DNA of 64,000 nt, from the NCBI RefSeq assembly GCF_030317145.1, contig NZ_JASZYE010000001.1:434001-498000 (forward strand), in the 5' to 3' direction. This stretch comes from Variovorax flavidus. Its GTDB lineage: Bacteria > Pseudomonadota > Gammaproteobacteria > Burkholderiales > Burkholderiaceae_C. Shown here piece by piece: positions 16,781-25,993 of the stretch; the stretch's first letter is position 1; each line of letters opens with the position of its first letter. The notes below the pieces were generated by a model that made no database searches, was not told the origin of the DNA, and saw only the letters and a list, made by a program, of their open reading frames with translations. The position numbers and the translations under genes were made by a program.

Positions 16781-17710
16781 TCAGGCGCGCTGCGGCGCCC
16801 GCAGCCACCCCAGCGTGCGTGCGGCGAGGCCCTGGTTGATCACCAGCCCGAGCAGCACCGCCGCGGTGCCGACCCACTGCGCCGGGCTCGGCCGCTCGCC
16901 GAAGCACACGGCCGCCGCGGCCAGCCCGACCACCGGCACGAGCAGCGAGAAGGGCACCACGCGGCCCGCGGGATGGCGCTGCAGCAGGCGGGTCCACAGC
17001 GTGTAGGCAAGCAGCGTCGCGAACCACGCGAGGAAGAGCACGGCGAGCACGGCGCCCAGATCCAGCCCCGCCAGCTGATGCAGCACCTTCTCGGGGCCAT
17101 CGAGCGCCAGCGCGAACAGGCTGAAGGGCACGATGGGAAAGAGGCTGCTCCACACGATGAAGCCGAAGGGGTCGTAGCCCGGCGCGGCGCGCACCGCGAA
17201 TCGCACCACGATGTTGGACGAGGCCCACATGAAGGCCGCCGACAGCGTGAGCACGAAGCCGATCAGCGTCATCTGCCCCGGCCCGTCGCCGTGCGCCATG
17301 GCAATCACCACCAACCCGGCGAGCGCCACGCAGAGGCCGAGCCACTGGCTCGGACGTGCGCGTTCGCCCAGAAGCGGCGCCGCCAGCAGCAGGGTGAAGA
17401 AGGCCTGGGTCTGCATCACGACCGAGGCCATGCCCGCCGTCATGCCCCATTGCAATCCGAGGAAAAGCAGCCCGAACTGCCCCAGGCCCTGCGCGAGCCC
17501 GTAGGCCGCGAGAAGGCGCCAGGGCAGTGCGGGCCGGCGCACGAAGAGGATCAGCGGCAAGGCGGCCGCGGCGAAGCGCAGGGCACCGAGCAGCATGGGG
17601 CTCAGGTCGCGCAGGCCCAGCTTCATCACGACGAAGTTCAGGCCCCAGATCAGCACCACGCCCATGGCGCGGCCGAAGTCGGCCCGGCTGAGGCTGGTCG
17701 CCTCCGTCAT
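16781..17710 (-). CDS. EamA/DMT family transporter
   Basis: 309 residues with about 10 membrane helices in two EamA repeats (VVLIWGLNFVVMKLGLRDLSP in the first, LSAAFMWASSNIVVRFAVRA in the second). The family exports amino acids and metabolites. It overlaps the upstream epimerase gene by 4 bases and is the last gene of a five-gene leftward run headed by the SDR at 21902. It ends 15 bases from the convergent reductase gene. Confidence 0.88.
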   Translation of the reverse strand: MTEATSLSRADFGRAMGVVLIWGLNFVVMKLGLRDLSPMLLGALRFAAAALPLILFVRRPALPWRLLAAYGLAQGLGQFGLLFLGLQWGMTAGMASVVMQTQAFFTLLLAAPLLGERARPSQWLGLCVALAGLVVIAMAHGDGPGQMTLIGFVLTLSAAFMWASSNIVVRFAVRAAPGYDPFGFIVWSSLFPIVPFSLFALALDGPEKVLHQLAGLDLGAVLAVLFLAWFATLLAYTLWTRLLQRHPAGRVVPFSLLVPVVGLAAAAVCFGERPSPAQWVGTAAVLLGLVINQGLAARTLGWLRAPQRA

Positions 17711-18711
17711 GCGGGGATCTCGCCGGGCCGGGTCGCCCGGCCGCAGCGCGCGGCCTTGAAGGCGAGGAAGGCCTCGAGGCTGGTCTTGCGTGGCACGTAG
17801 CCGAACTCGGACTTCAGCCGTGCGTTGGACAGCACCGGGCGATAGCGCAGGAAGTCCAGTTGCTCAGGTCCATACCTGCTGATGCCGAGGCGCGATCCCA
17901 TCGCCAGCGCCAACCTCAGGAGCGATGCCGGCAACACGAGCATTGGCTTGCGAAGGATCGCCGCGATCTGCGACAGCGTGAGCGCGCCGTCGCCCGCGAC
18001 GTTGAAGCAGCCGCCGCGGCCGGTCGTGATCGCGTGCACGACGCAGCCGGTCACGTCCTCGTCCCAGATGAACACGAAGGGGCTGTCGCTGCCGCGGATC
18101 GCCAGGATGCGGGGCTTGTCGAAGAGCGCCGTGATCTGGTTGTGGACGTGGTTGCCGAGGATGGTGCCGATGCGCAGCACGGTCTGGCGCAACGCAGGGT
18201 GCGAGGCGCGGTAGTCGGCGAGCATCTCCTCGACCAGCCGCTTGTGATGCGCATAGGCAAAGGCCTGGTTGCCGCGCAGCGCGTCGCCCTCGTCGATCCA
18301 CGCCGGATTGTCGGCGTGGTAGCCGTAGGCCGCGCCGCTCGACGACACCACGATGTGTTGCACGCCTTCCGCCACGCAGGCCTCGAGCACGTTGCGCGTG
18401 CCGAGCACATCCACCGAATACTCGAACTCGCGCGTGCTGCCGGGCCCCGGCGTCACGATGGAAGCGAGGTGGACGACCGAGTCGATGGCGTGTGCGGCCA
18501 GGGTGGCGCGCAGTTCGGGCGCGCGCACGTCCTGCATGGCATAGGTCACGCCGGGAACGCGTCGCGTGGAGGGGACGTCACGGACGTCCAATGCGACCAC
18601 GCAATCGAGATCGGGCAACCGCGCCAGAGCCGCCACCACCGTGCGGCCGAGGAAACCGTCGGCGCCGGTGACGAGCACCCGGCGCGCCGCGAAGGGCAGG
18701 GAAACATCCAT
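17707..18711 (-). CDS. NAD-dependent epimerase/dehydratase family protein (extended SDR)
   Basis: 334 residues. RVLVTGADGFLGRTVVAAL near residue 12 is the TGxxGxxG Rossmann motif; VVSSSGAAYGYHADN and YAHHKRLVEEML give the Ser/Thr and the Y-x3-K of extended SDRs. These enzymes act on nucleotide sugars, steroids or CoA-linked compounds. Lying beside a flavin monooxygenase and a BASS transporter, a catabolic 3-beta-hydroxysteroid-like or sugar role are both possible. It is coupled by ATGA to EamA and lies 3 bases after the BASS gene. Confidence 0.87.
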   Translation of the reverse strand: MDVSLPFAARRVLVTGADGFLGRTVVAALARLPDLDCVVALDVRDVPSTRRVPGVTYAMQDVRAPELRATLAAHAIDSVVHLASIVTPGPGSTREFEYSVDVLGTRNVLEACVAEGVQHIVVSSSGAAYGYHADNPAWIDEGDALRGNQAFAYAHHKRLVEEMLADYRASHPALRQTVLRIGTILGNHVHNQITALFDKPRILAIRGSDSPFVFIWDEDVTGCVVHAITTGRGGCFNVAGDGALTLSQIAAILRKPMLVLPASLLRLALAMGSRLGISRYGPEQLDFLRYRPVLSNARLKSEFGYVPRKTSLEAFLAFKAARCGRATRPGEIPA

Positions 18712-18714
18712 GAT

Positions 18715-19641
18715 TCAGGCCGATCGCGCGGCCGGTGAGGAAAGGGGGCGACGCGCCCACCAGGCGGCGAGCCCGAGGCCCGCAACGATGTCCCAGAAGC
18801 CCCAGACGCCGGCGACGACCGCCATGCCGCCGAGACCGCCGAAGAAGCTGAAGATCAGCACGAGACCGAGGCCCGCATTGCGGATGCCGACCTCGAAGCT
18901 GACCGCGCGCCGGTCGTACTCCGCGAGGCCGGTGGCCGTCGCGCAGGCGTAGCCGGTGGCAAAGGCCAGCGCGTCATGCAGAACCACGGCGAGCAGCACG
19001 AGGCTCACGTAGTCGAGGAAGTAGCGCCAGTTGCCGGCGATCGCCGCCAGGATGAAGCCGATCAGGCAGACGAAGCTCAGGATCCGCGCCGGCTTCTTGA
19101 TGCGCATCGTGAGCGCCGGCAGGTAATGCGAGAAGGCCAGCCCGATGACGAAGGGCGCGCCGATGATCGCCACGATGTGCATCACCATCTCGCCCGGATT
19201 GAGCGCAATCGTCTTGAGCAGCGGTGCGGCCGTCGGATGGATGCCACCCCAGAACGCGAAGTTGAGCGGCATCACGACGATGGAGATGAGGTTCGAGATC
19301 GCCGTCATCGACACCGACAGCGCCACGTTGCCCCCCGCGCGGTGCGTGAGGATGTTCGACACGTTGCCGGGCGGGCAGCACGCGACGAGGATCATCCCCA
19401 GCGCAATGCTCGGCGCCGGTTGCAGCAGCAGCGTGAGCCCGAAGGTGACGGCGGGCAGCACGATGAACTGCGCCGCGATGCCGACCGCCATCGCCACGGG
19501 CATGCGCATCACGCGCTTGAAATCCTCGATGCGCGTGTCCAGTGCAATGCCGAACATCAGGAAGCCGAGCACCGCATTGAGCAGGACCAGCGAGGCCGGG
19601 TTGAAGTTGAGGCGCACCTCGTCGACGGGAAGCGGGAGCAT
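18715..19641 (-). CDS. Bile acid:sodium symporter (BASS) family transporter
   Basis: 308 residues, 9-10 helices. NAVLGFLMFGIALDTRIEDFKRV and LVACCPPGNVSNILTHRAGGNVALSVSMTAISN carry the conserved sodium-site helix region of the BASS family. Homologues carry organic acids such as bile acids, pantoate or pyruvate. It sits between the flavin monooxygenase and the epimerase and may bring in their substrate. Confidence 0.88.
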   Translation of the reverse strand: MLPLPVDEVRLNFNPASLVLLNAVLGFLMFGIALDTRIEDFKRVMRMPVAMAVGIAAQFIVLPAVTFGLTLLLQPAPSIALGMILVACCPPGNVSNILTHRAGGNVALSVSMTAISNLISIVVMPLNFAFWGGIHPTAAPLLKTIALNPGEMVMHIVAIIGAPFVIGLAFSHYLPALTMRIKKPARILSFVCLIGFILAAIAGNWRYFLDYVSLVLLAVVLHDALAFATGYACATATGLAEYDRRAVSFEVGIRNAGLGLVLIFSFFGGLGGMAVVAGVWGFWDIVAGLGLAAWWARRPLSSPAARSA

Positions 19642-19668
19642 GAGGCGTTCTCTCGGTGGCTGCGTTGT

Positions 19669-21000
19669 TCAGGCGAGCGCTGCGGATGCGTCACGAATGG
19701 CGCGGCGGTAGCTGTCCTTGTTGACGTAGTAGGCCATGCGCTCCAGCTTCAGGTACTTGTAGCCGCCGGAGAGATCGGGCGTGGGCCCGGCCTTGGCTTC
19801 CTTGAGCGCTGCAGCCTGCGGCCGCCCTTGGGACTGGGCCTTGAAGTAGCGCGCCACCAACTCCGCCTGCTCGTAGCGGCCCTGCCAGCCGATGCCGCTC
19901 GCCTCGATCATGCCGAGCACGGCGAGGTTGTCGAAGCCTGGCGCGAAGATGTTCAGGTACAGCTTCGGTGCCATGCCCTGCCAGTTGAGCCAGGTGCGGT
20001 CGATGAAGGGGTAGTGCAGCTTGTAGCCCGTCGCGCACAGGATGAGGTCGTAGTCGCGCGAGGTGCCGTCCTTGAAGTGCACCGTGTCGCCGTCGAGCCG
20101 CGCGATGTCGGCGCGCACGCCGATGTCGCCGTGGCCGATGTGGTGCAGCACCAGCGAATTGACGACCGGGTGCGACTCGTACATGCGGTAGTCCGGCTTG
20201 GGGAAGCCGAAGCGCACCGGGTCGCCGGTGAACCACTGCAGCACCTTGGCGTCGAGCCGCTGCTTGATCCAGGCCGGCAGCGGCCGCTTGCCGCCCAGCG
20301 TGTCGGCCGGCTTGCCGAAGATGTACTTGGGCACGAAGTAGTAGCCGCGGCGCACCGCGATATCGACGCTCTTCGCGTAGTGCACGGCATCGACCGCGAT
20401 GTCGCAGCCGCTGTTGCCGGCGCCGACGACGAGCACGCGCTTGTCCTGGAACAGGTTCGCATGCTTGTAGGCGGAGGTGTGCAGCAGCTCGCCGTTGAAG
20501 CGGCCTTCGAAGCGCGGCATGCTCGGCTCGGACAGGGTGCCGTTGGCGATGATCACGCCCTTGTAGTCGGCCGTCTCGATGCGGCCGCCACCGGCGTCGA
20601 CGCTCACGCGCCAGAGGGTCGATGCCGTCTCCGTCACGGGCTCCACGCGCAGCACTTTCGTGCCGAAGCGGAAGTGCCGGCGCAGATCGAAATGATCCGC
20701 GAAGTCGCTGAAATAGCGGCGCAGCTCGGCGTGGCTCGGATAGTCGGCCACGTCATCGGCCATCGGGAACTCGGCGAACTCCGTCGTTCGCTTGGACGAG
20801 ATCAGGTGGGCTGACTGGTACACCGTGCTGCGCGGATTGCCGATGTTCCACAGGCCTCCGACGTCTTCGTAGGCCTCGAAGCCCTGGAACGGGATGCCCA
20901 GCTTCTGGAGGTTGCGCGCACCGGCAAGCCCCGACGGGCCGGCGCCGATCAGGGCGATTTGCTGGTGGGTAGGCACGGGGACGGGCACAGGTTGGCTCAC
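19669..21000 (-). CDS. Flavin-containing monooxygenase (Baeyer-Villiger/FMO type)
   Basis: 443 residues. The FAD site GAGPSG is at 19-24, a second Rossmann GAGNSG lies near residue 195, and the FMO-like segment FEGRFNGELLHTSAY lies between them, with the later CATGYKLHYPF typical of the class. The enzyme would use NADPH and O2 to oxidise a nucleophilic heteroatom or insert oxygen beside a ketone. It follows the SDR gene on the same strand (35-base gap), so an alcohol-to-ketone-to-ester sequence is plausible but unproven. Confidence 0.88.
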   Translation of the reverse strand: MSQPVPVPVPTHQQIALIGAGPSGLAGARNLQKLGIPFQGFEAYEDVGGLWNIGNPRSTVYQSAHLISSKRTTEFAEFPMADDVADYPSHAELRRYFSDFADHFDLRRHFRFGTKVLRVEPVTETASTLWRVSVDAGGGRIETADYKGVIIANGTLSEPSMPRFEGRFNGELLHTSAYKHANLFQDKRVLVVGAGNSGCDIAVDAVHYAKSVDIAVRRGYYFVPKYIFGKPADTLGGKRPLPAWIKQRLDAKVLQWFTGDPVRFGFPKPDYRMYESHPVVNSLVLHHIGHGDIGVRADIARLDGDTVHFKDGTSRDYDLILCATGYKLHYPFIDRTWLNWQGMAPKLYLNIFAPGFDNLAVLGMIEASGIGWQGRYEQAELVARYFKAQSQGRPQAAALKEAKAGPTPDLSGGYKYLKLERMAYYVNKDSYRRAIRDASAALA

Positions 21001-21035
21001 GAAAGAAGACTCCGACTCACAGGGGGAACAGCCGC

Positions 21036-21902
21036 TCAGCGCGCGGCGGCTTCGGGTATGGGCGCCGGGGCGTCGGCGGCAGGGCCCGTGGCCTCCGTCG
21101 CCGGCAGCCCGGGGATGGGCGTGGCGCCGGGTTCGCCGGCGCGTGGCTTGCGAGGTTGCCGGAGCAGCAAGGCGTCATGCCAGGCGGCAGGCAGCAGACC
21201 GAGCGCGTTCGACAGCCAGCCGAGGCGGCGCGGCAACACGAGTTGTTCGCGGCCCTGGGACAGCGCCTGCAGGATGGCAGCCGCTGCGGCTTCCGGTGCC
21301 ATCAGGCCCGGCATGGCGAAACGGTTGCCCGCCGTCAGCGGCGTGCGCAGGTAGCCCGGGCTGACGGTGCACACATGCACACCGCTCGGGCGCAGTTCTG
21401 CGCGCAGGCTTTCGAGATAGCGGATCAGGCCGCCCTTGCTCGCGCAGTAGGCGCCATTGCCGGGCAGTCCGCGGCGGCCGGCCAGGCTGGCGATGCCAGC
21501 GAGCGCCCCATGGCCGCGATCGCGCATCGGCGCGACGAAAGGCTGGAAAGTGGTGGCGACGCCGAGCAGGTTGATTTCGAGGATGCGGCGGAACACCGCC
21601 AGGTCGGCGGCTTCGGCCGTGTCGAATCCGCCTGCGACGCCTGCGTTCGCAATCACGGCGTCGGGCACGCCGTGGCGCGACATCCAGTCCTGCGCCATCG
21701 ATTGCATCGCGGCCGCGTTGCTCACGTCCGGCGTGTAGACCATGGTGCGATCCTGCGCCGACGCTGCGAGGCTGCCGAGCGCAGTGGCGTCCAGCCCGAC
21801 CAGTGCAACCTTCGCCCCGCGCGCCAGGGCGTCGGCAGCCAAGGCGCGGCCGAGGCCGCCGCAGGCGCCGGTGATGACGAGGTTGTCGAGACGAAAAGTC
21901 AT
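21036..21902 (-). CDS. Short-chain dehydrogenase/reductase
   Basis: 288 residues. NLVITGACGGLGRALAADALARG gives TGxxxGxG, NAGVAGG is the NAG motif, and YCASKGG has the catalytic Y-x3-K. It is a classical SDR with a roughly 45-residue Pro/Ala-rich tail (GEPGATPIPGLPATEATGPA) that looks disordered. It is the first gene of the leftward run and is divergent from the IclR regulator. The frame is open far upstream, but the ATG at 21902 fits the family N-terminus. Confidence 0.88.
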   Translation of the reverse strand: MTFRLDNLVITGACGGLGRALAADALARGAKVALVGLDATALGSLAASAQDRTMVYTPDVSNAAAMQSMAQDWMSRHGVPDAVIANAGVAGGFDTAEAADLAVFRRILEINLLGVATTFQPFVAPMRDRGHGALAGIASLAGRRGLPGNGAYCASKGGLIRYLESLRAELRPSGVHVCTVSPGYLRTPLTAGNRFAMPGLMAPEAAAAAILQALSQGREQLVLPRRLGWLSNALGLLPAAWHDALLLRQPRKPRAGEPGATPIPGLPATEATGPAADAPAPIPEAAAR

Positions 21903-21992
21903 GGGTTCGTTTGTTTGGGGTGTGCAGCTTAGCGAAAAGGCGGCAAAATCTCGAAAATATTCTCTTATTAGTCTCGATTTCAGAGATTTCCG
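21903..21992. promoter_or_regulatory. Divergent promoter between the SDR operon and iclR-type regulator
   Basis: 90 bases, AT-rich in the right half. TCTCGA occurs twice in direct orientation at 21949-21954 and 21972-21977, 23 bases apart (about two helical turns), followed by TCAGAGATT. The direct repeats are candidate binding sites for the IclR-type protein. Confidence 0.4.
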
Positions 21993-22781
21993 ATGGACTA
22001 TACCGCTACAGACATGCAGGAAGACGCCGATTCGGCCCTGACACCCGGCTTGCGCCTCTTCCAGTTGCTGGAGCACGTGGTCGCTGCGCCCGAGCCCCAG
22101 ACTCTCGTCGACATCGTGCGAAGCAGTGGCCAGCCCAAGCCATCGGTGCATCGCATGCTTCAGCAGCTGGAGGCCGGTGGCCTTCTGGCGCGGGGCGGCG
22201 ACGGGCGCCGCTATGCGACCACCCCGCGGCTCATGCAGTTTGCCGAGACGGTGCTGCGCGGAAGCACCGCGACCGGGGTGCGCCACGCCGTGCTGCGCCA
22301 GCTGGTGGCGGATGTCGGGGAAACCTGCAATCTCACGGCGCTGTCGGGCGCCGAGGTGATCTATCTCGACCGCGTCGAGACCGCGTTCCCGCTGCGCCTG
22401 GAATTGGGCCCCGGCTCGCGCGTGCCGCTGCATTGCTCGGCGAGCGGCAAGCTGTTCCTGGCCCATCTGCCGCGGGCCCAGCGCGAACGGCTGCTCGACG
22501 GGATCCGGTACGAGCGCCATACCGCCCACACGCTGGGCTCGCGCGAAGCGCTGGAAGCCGAGATCGAGCGCATCCGACACGATGGCTATTCGGTCGATGC
22601 CGAGGAGTTCATCGAAGGCCTCGTGTGCGTCGCCGTGCCAGTCCGCGACGAGTCACACAGCCCCGTGCGCTGCGCAGTCGCCTTGCAGGCGCCCGCGGTG
22701 CGCATGCCCTTGCCCGATGCATTGCAACAGCTCGACAAGTTGCGCATCGCCGCGCAGGGGATCGCGCGGGCGATGCGCTGA
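21993..22781 (+). CDS. IclR family transcriptional regulator
   Basis: 262 residues. The N-terminal winged helix (LRLFQLLEHVVAAPEPQTLVDIVRSSGQPKPSVHRMLQQLEAGGLL) and the effector domain with LHCSASGKLFLAHLP and DAEEFIEGLVCVAVPV are standard IclR. It probably controls the divergent five-gene run at 16781-21902 and itself. The effector could be the compound carried by the BASS protein. Confidence 0.92.
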   Translation: MDYTATDMQEDADSALTPGLRLFQLLEHVVAAPEPQTLVDIVRSSGQPKPSVHRMLQQLEAGGLLARGGDGRRYATTPRLMQFAETVLRGSTATGVRHAVLRQLVADVGETCNLTALSGAEVIYLDRVETAFPLRLELGPGSRVPLHCSASGKLFLAHLPRAQRERLLDGIRYERHTAHTLGSREALEAEIERIRHDGYSVDAEEFIEGLVCVAVPVRDESHSPVRCAVALQAPAVRMPLPDALQQLDKLRIAAQGIARAMR

Positions 22782-22792
22782 GCCGGCCGCGC

Positions 22793-23191
22793 TCAGTCGA
22801 CGATGTCCGCGCCGCGTTCCGCCAGCAGCGCGCGCAGGAATGACCGGTGGCAGCGGGACTCTTCCTCGCAATAGCAGCCGACCGACAACGCGCTCTGATG
22901 CGACAGCGCCGCCAGCAGATCCAGGCTGCGGCTGGCGTCGGCCTCGGCCATCTCGCTGCGGTATTTGCGGCCGAATGCGGCCCATTGGGCGGGCACGCCG
23001 GACGCCTGGGCGGCCTGGGCCACCTTCATCGTCTCGACCGATGGTGCGAGGTTCGGGTACCAGACGTCGTACCAGTTCTGCGTGGCGAACTCGGCCTTGG
23101 GCACGCCGCGCGGCGGACGGCGCACGGTGCCGATGCGCAGACCCTCGCCGGGTGCGCGGTCGCTGCCGAGCCGGACGATACGGATGGCCAT
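22793..23191 (-). CDS. DUF488 family protein
   Basis: 132 residues. IRIVRLGSDRAPGEGLRIGTVRRPPRGVPK at the start and LLAALSHQSALSVGCYCEEESRCHRSFLRALL at the end match DUF488, whose conserved CxC...CHR cluster is present (Cys105, Cys107 and CHR region). Function is unknown; the cysteines hint at metal or redox chemistry. The ATG at 23191 has AAGGAGG 7-8 bases upstream. Confidence 0.87.
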   Translation of the reverse strand: MAIRIVRLGSDRAPGEGLRIGTVRRPPRGVPKAEFATQNWYDVWYPNLAPSVETMKVAQAAQASGVPAQWAAFGRKYRSEMAEADASRSLDLLAALSHQSALSVGCYCEEESRCHRSFLRALLAERGADIVD

Positions 23192-23216
23192 TGTTGTTTC
23201 CTCCTTGATGGGCTGG

Positions 23217-25073
23217 TCAGCTTCCGACGATACCGCCATCGCGTCGCCGCACGACCACGGTCGCCGACCTCGGGCGCGCGCTGCCTACCGCGCTTCCGTC
23301 AGGCCACGCGCTGTTGGGCGTGCCATTGCCGTCCTCGCGCGTCTCGCCCGGGTGCTGGATGTTGACGAACAGGCTGCGGCGATCCGGCGTGACGGTGCAG
23401 CCCGTGATCTCGCAACCATTGGGGCCGACCAGGAAGCGCTTGATTCGTCCGCTCGCCGGATCGGCGCAGAGCATCTGGTTGTTGCCGAGCGCGGCCATCG
23501 GACCCTTGCCGATGGCCGGGCCCGCGATGTCGGTCTGGATCCACAGCAGGCCGCCGCCGTCGAAGTGCAGCCCGTCGGGGTTGCCGAAGGCGTCTGCGTC
23601 GGCGCTGGGGTAGCGTGTGTCTGCGCCGGGCCATTGGGCATCTCCAGCCAGCGCGAAGTGGTCCCAGGCGAAGGTGGTGCTGGCAGCGTCGCGGCCGTCC
23701 TCGCGCCACCGGAGGATTCCGCCGAAGAGGTTGTTCGCCCGCGGATTGGCCGGATCGGCAGCGGGCTTGCCGGGTGCGCCGCGCTGCGTGTTGTGCGTGA
23801 GCGTGACGTACACCTCGCCGCTTTCGGGATGCACCGCGATCCATTCGGGCCGGTCCACCTTCGTGCCGCCCACGATGTCGCCCGCCAGACGCGCGTGGAT
23901 CAATACCTCGGCCTGGTCCGCGAAGCCGTTGGTCGCGTCGACGCCATCCCTGCCGTGCCTGAGTTCGAGCCATTGGCCGCGGCCATCGCCGTCGTAGCGC
24001 GCGACGTACAGCGTGCCCTCGTCGAGCAGGTTGCGATTGGCGGCTCGCGCTGCCGCGTCGTTGCCAGGACGGACCTTGTCGCGGCTCACGAACTTGTAGA
24101 TGTACTCGAAGGCAGAGTCATCGCCCATGTACACGGCAAGCCGGCCGTCCCGGGTCTGCGTGCAGGTGGCGCTCTCCTGGCGCTTGCGGCCGAGCGCGGT
24201 GCGCTTGACGGGCGTGGAGCCGGGGTCGAAGGGATCGATCTCGACCACCCAGCCGAAGCGATGGGCTTCGTTGGGATGCTTCGAGAGATCGAAGCGTTCG
24301 TCGAAGCGCCAGTAGTCCAGCCATTGCGATCCGCTCACCGTGCCGTAGCGGCGCTGCGCCGGCGTGGCGCGGGACGCGGCCTCCTTGGGTCCGCCGAAGT
24401 AGCCGTGGAAGTTCTCCTCGCAGGTCAGGTAGGTGCCCCAGGGCGTGACGCCCATCGCGCAATTGGCGAAGGTGCCAAACACGCGGTCGCCTGTGGGATT
24501 GGCGGCCGTGCGCATCAGCGGGGTGCCGGCTGCCGGGCCGGCGATGCGCATCGCCGTGGCGCCATGCACGCGGCGCGCGTAGCGTGAAGGCAGAACCTGG
24601 CGCCAGCCGGCGTCTGTCAACTCGACTTCGATCACCGACACGCCCATCGCATGCAGCGACTTGCGGGTCTTCTCGTCGGTCCACGGCGTCATGCCGGCGC
24701 TGTGGAGCAAGCGCTCGTCGGTGTATTCGTGGTTCATCACGAGGAGGCCGCGATCGGTGCGCCCCTCCAGCGCGAAGAAGTGCATCCCGTCGTGGTGCAT
24801 GCCCGCCTGCAACGCCTGATCGGCGGCGCTGTTCGATGCGTCCGGCGCGAAGGCCGGCATGGACGACGCGATGCCGGTGGGCGTACCCCAGGGGTAGAGC
24901 ACCTGCGCCTCGTATTCGGCCGGCACCGTGACGGCATCGCGCAGCGTGGCCGGCACCGCGGTGAAGCCGAGCCGGCCGTCGGCGGCACGGGGCAGGGCGC
25001 ACCCTTCGCCGAGGAAGGCAACGACCGCGGCAGCGGCACCGGACTGGAGGAATTGGCGGCGGGCGAGTGGCAT
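23217..25073 (-). CDS. PhoX-family (DUF839) phosphatase, Tat-exported
   Basis: 618 residues, the usual PhoX-type length. ARRQFLQSGAAAAVVAFLG is a twin-arginine leader with a lipobox-like LGEGC. The body shows VMNHEYTDERLL, MGVTPWGTYLTCEENFHGYF, YMGDDSAFEYIYKFVS and DNLF/GPNGCEITG, characteristic of the DUF839 fold, in which PhoX uses iron and calcium. It is probably an exported phosphatase, though many homologues are untested. The ATG at 25073 was preferred over the longer frame because it begins the Tat signal. Confidence 0.87.
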   Translation of the reverse strand: MPLARRQFLQSGAAAAVVAFLGEGCALPRAADGRLGFTAVPATLRDAVTVPAEYEAQVLYPWGTPTGIASSMPAFAPDASNSAADQALQAGMHHDGMHFFALEGRTDRGLLVMNHEYTDERLLHSAGMTPWTDEKTRKSLHAMGVSVIEVELTDAGWRQVLPSRYARRVHGATAMRIAGPAAGTPLMRTAANPTGDRVFGTFANCAMGVTPWGTYLTCEENFHGYFGGPKEAASRATPAQRRYGTVSGSQWLDYWRFDERFDLSKHPNEAHRFGWVVEIDPFDPGSTPVKRTALGRKRQESATCTQTRDGRLAVYMGDDSAFEYIYKFVSRDKVRPGNDAAARAANRNLLDEGTLYVARYDGDGRGQWLELRHGRDGVDATNGFADQAEVLIHARLAGDIVGGTKVDRPEWIAVHPESGEVYVTLTHNTQRGAPGKPAADPANPRANNLFGGILRWREDGRDAASTTFAWDHFALAGDAQWPGADTRYPSADADAFGNPDGLHFDGGGLLWIQTDIAGPAIGKGPMAALGNNQMLCADPASGRIKRFLVGPNGCEITGCTVTPDRRSLFVNIQHPGETREDGNGTPNSAWPDGSAVGSARPRSATVVVRRRDGGIVGS

Positions 25074-25147
25074 CGTGGTTGTTGGCTGTGCGACAGCGCG
25101 ATCATCGCCGAGCATCGATACTTGCCCGAAAGCCCTGGAGACACCCA

Positions 25148-25984
25148 ATGAACGAACGCATCGAATCGATCCGCCACGCCGACGGCGTGGTCGAACTTCA
25201 CCTCGCACGCGCCGACAAGATGAACGCGCTGGACCCCGCCATGTTCGATGCCCTCATCGATGCCGGCACCCGGCTTTGCAACGACGCCAGCGTGCGTGCC
25301 GTGGTGCTTGCGGGGCGCGGCAAGGCCTTCTGCGCGGGGCTCGACATGCAATCCTTCGAGCGCATGGGGCAGGGCAGCGGCGGCGGGGTGGTCGGTTCCG
25401 GTTCCGTCGGCAAGGATCTTCTCGAACGGACGCACGGCATCTCCAATGCCGCGCAGCAGGTGGCGATGGTGTGGCGCGAAGTGCCCGTGCCGGTGATTGC
25501 CGCGGTCCATGGTGTCGCCTTCGGCGGCGGACTGCAGGTGGCGCTGGGCGCCGACGTGCGGCTGGTCGCCCCCGGTACGAAGCTGTCCGTGATGGAAATC
25601 AAGTGGGGCCTGGTGCCCGACATGGCCGGCATGGTGCTGATGCGCGAGCTGGCGCGCAACGACGTGGTGCGCGAGCTCACCTTCACCGGCCGCATCTTCT
25701 CGGGCGAGGAGGCCGTCGCGATCGGCTTCGCCACGCGCCTGGCAACCGATCCGCTGGCCGAGGCGCTGGAGATGGCGCGCGAGATCGCGCAGAAGAGCCC
25801 CGATGCGATCCGTGCCGGCAAGCGGCTGCTGAACGCGGCGATGGGGCACAGCGCTGCGGACCTGCTGCTGGCCGAGTCGGTCGAGCAGAAGGCGCTGATG
25901 GGCAGCGCCAACCAGACCGAGGCCGTGCGCGCCAACATGGAGAAGCGCGCGCCGCGGTTCAGCGATCCGCAGCCAGCGCGCTGA
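25148..25984 (+). CDS. Enoyl-CoA hydratase/isomerase (crotonase) family protein
   Basis: 278 residues. The crotonase core is clear: ADKMNALDPAMFDAL, GKAFCAGLDMQSFE (oxyanion hole), GVAFGGGLQVALGADVRL and SVMEIKWGLVPDMAGM. The first catalytic glutamate of hydratases (GGG-x-E) is Gln here (GGGLQ), while the second (MEIKWG) is kept, so isomerase or hydrolase activity is as likely as hydration. GGAG precedes the ATG. It stands alone between two convergent neighbours. Confidence 0.85.
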   Translation: MNERIESIRHADGVVELHLARADKMNALDPAMFDALIDAGTRLCNDASVRAVVLAGRGKAFCAGLDMQSFERMGQGSGGGVVGSGSVGKDLLERTHGISNAAQQVAMVWREVPVPVIAAVHGVAFGGGLQVALGADVRLVAPGTKLSVMEIKWGLVPDMAGMVLMRELARNDVVRELTFTGRIFSGEEAVAIGFATRLATDPLAEALEMAREIAQKSPDAIRAGKRLLNAAMGHSAADLLLAESVEQKALMGSANQTEAVRANMEKRAPRFSDPQPAR

Positions 25985-25993
25985 GCGTCTTGA

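Noticed and set aside
21036..22580. 514-codon frame extending the SDR upstream across the IclR gene
   Set aside because: The family N-terminus begins at 21902 and the extension is antisense to iclR.
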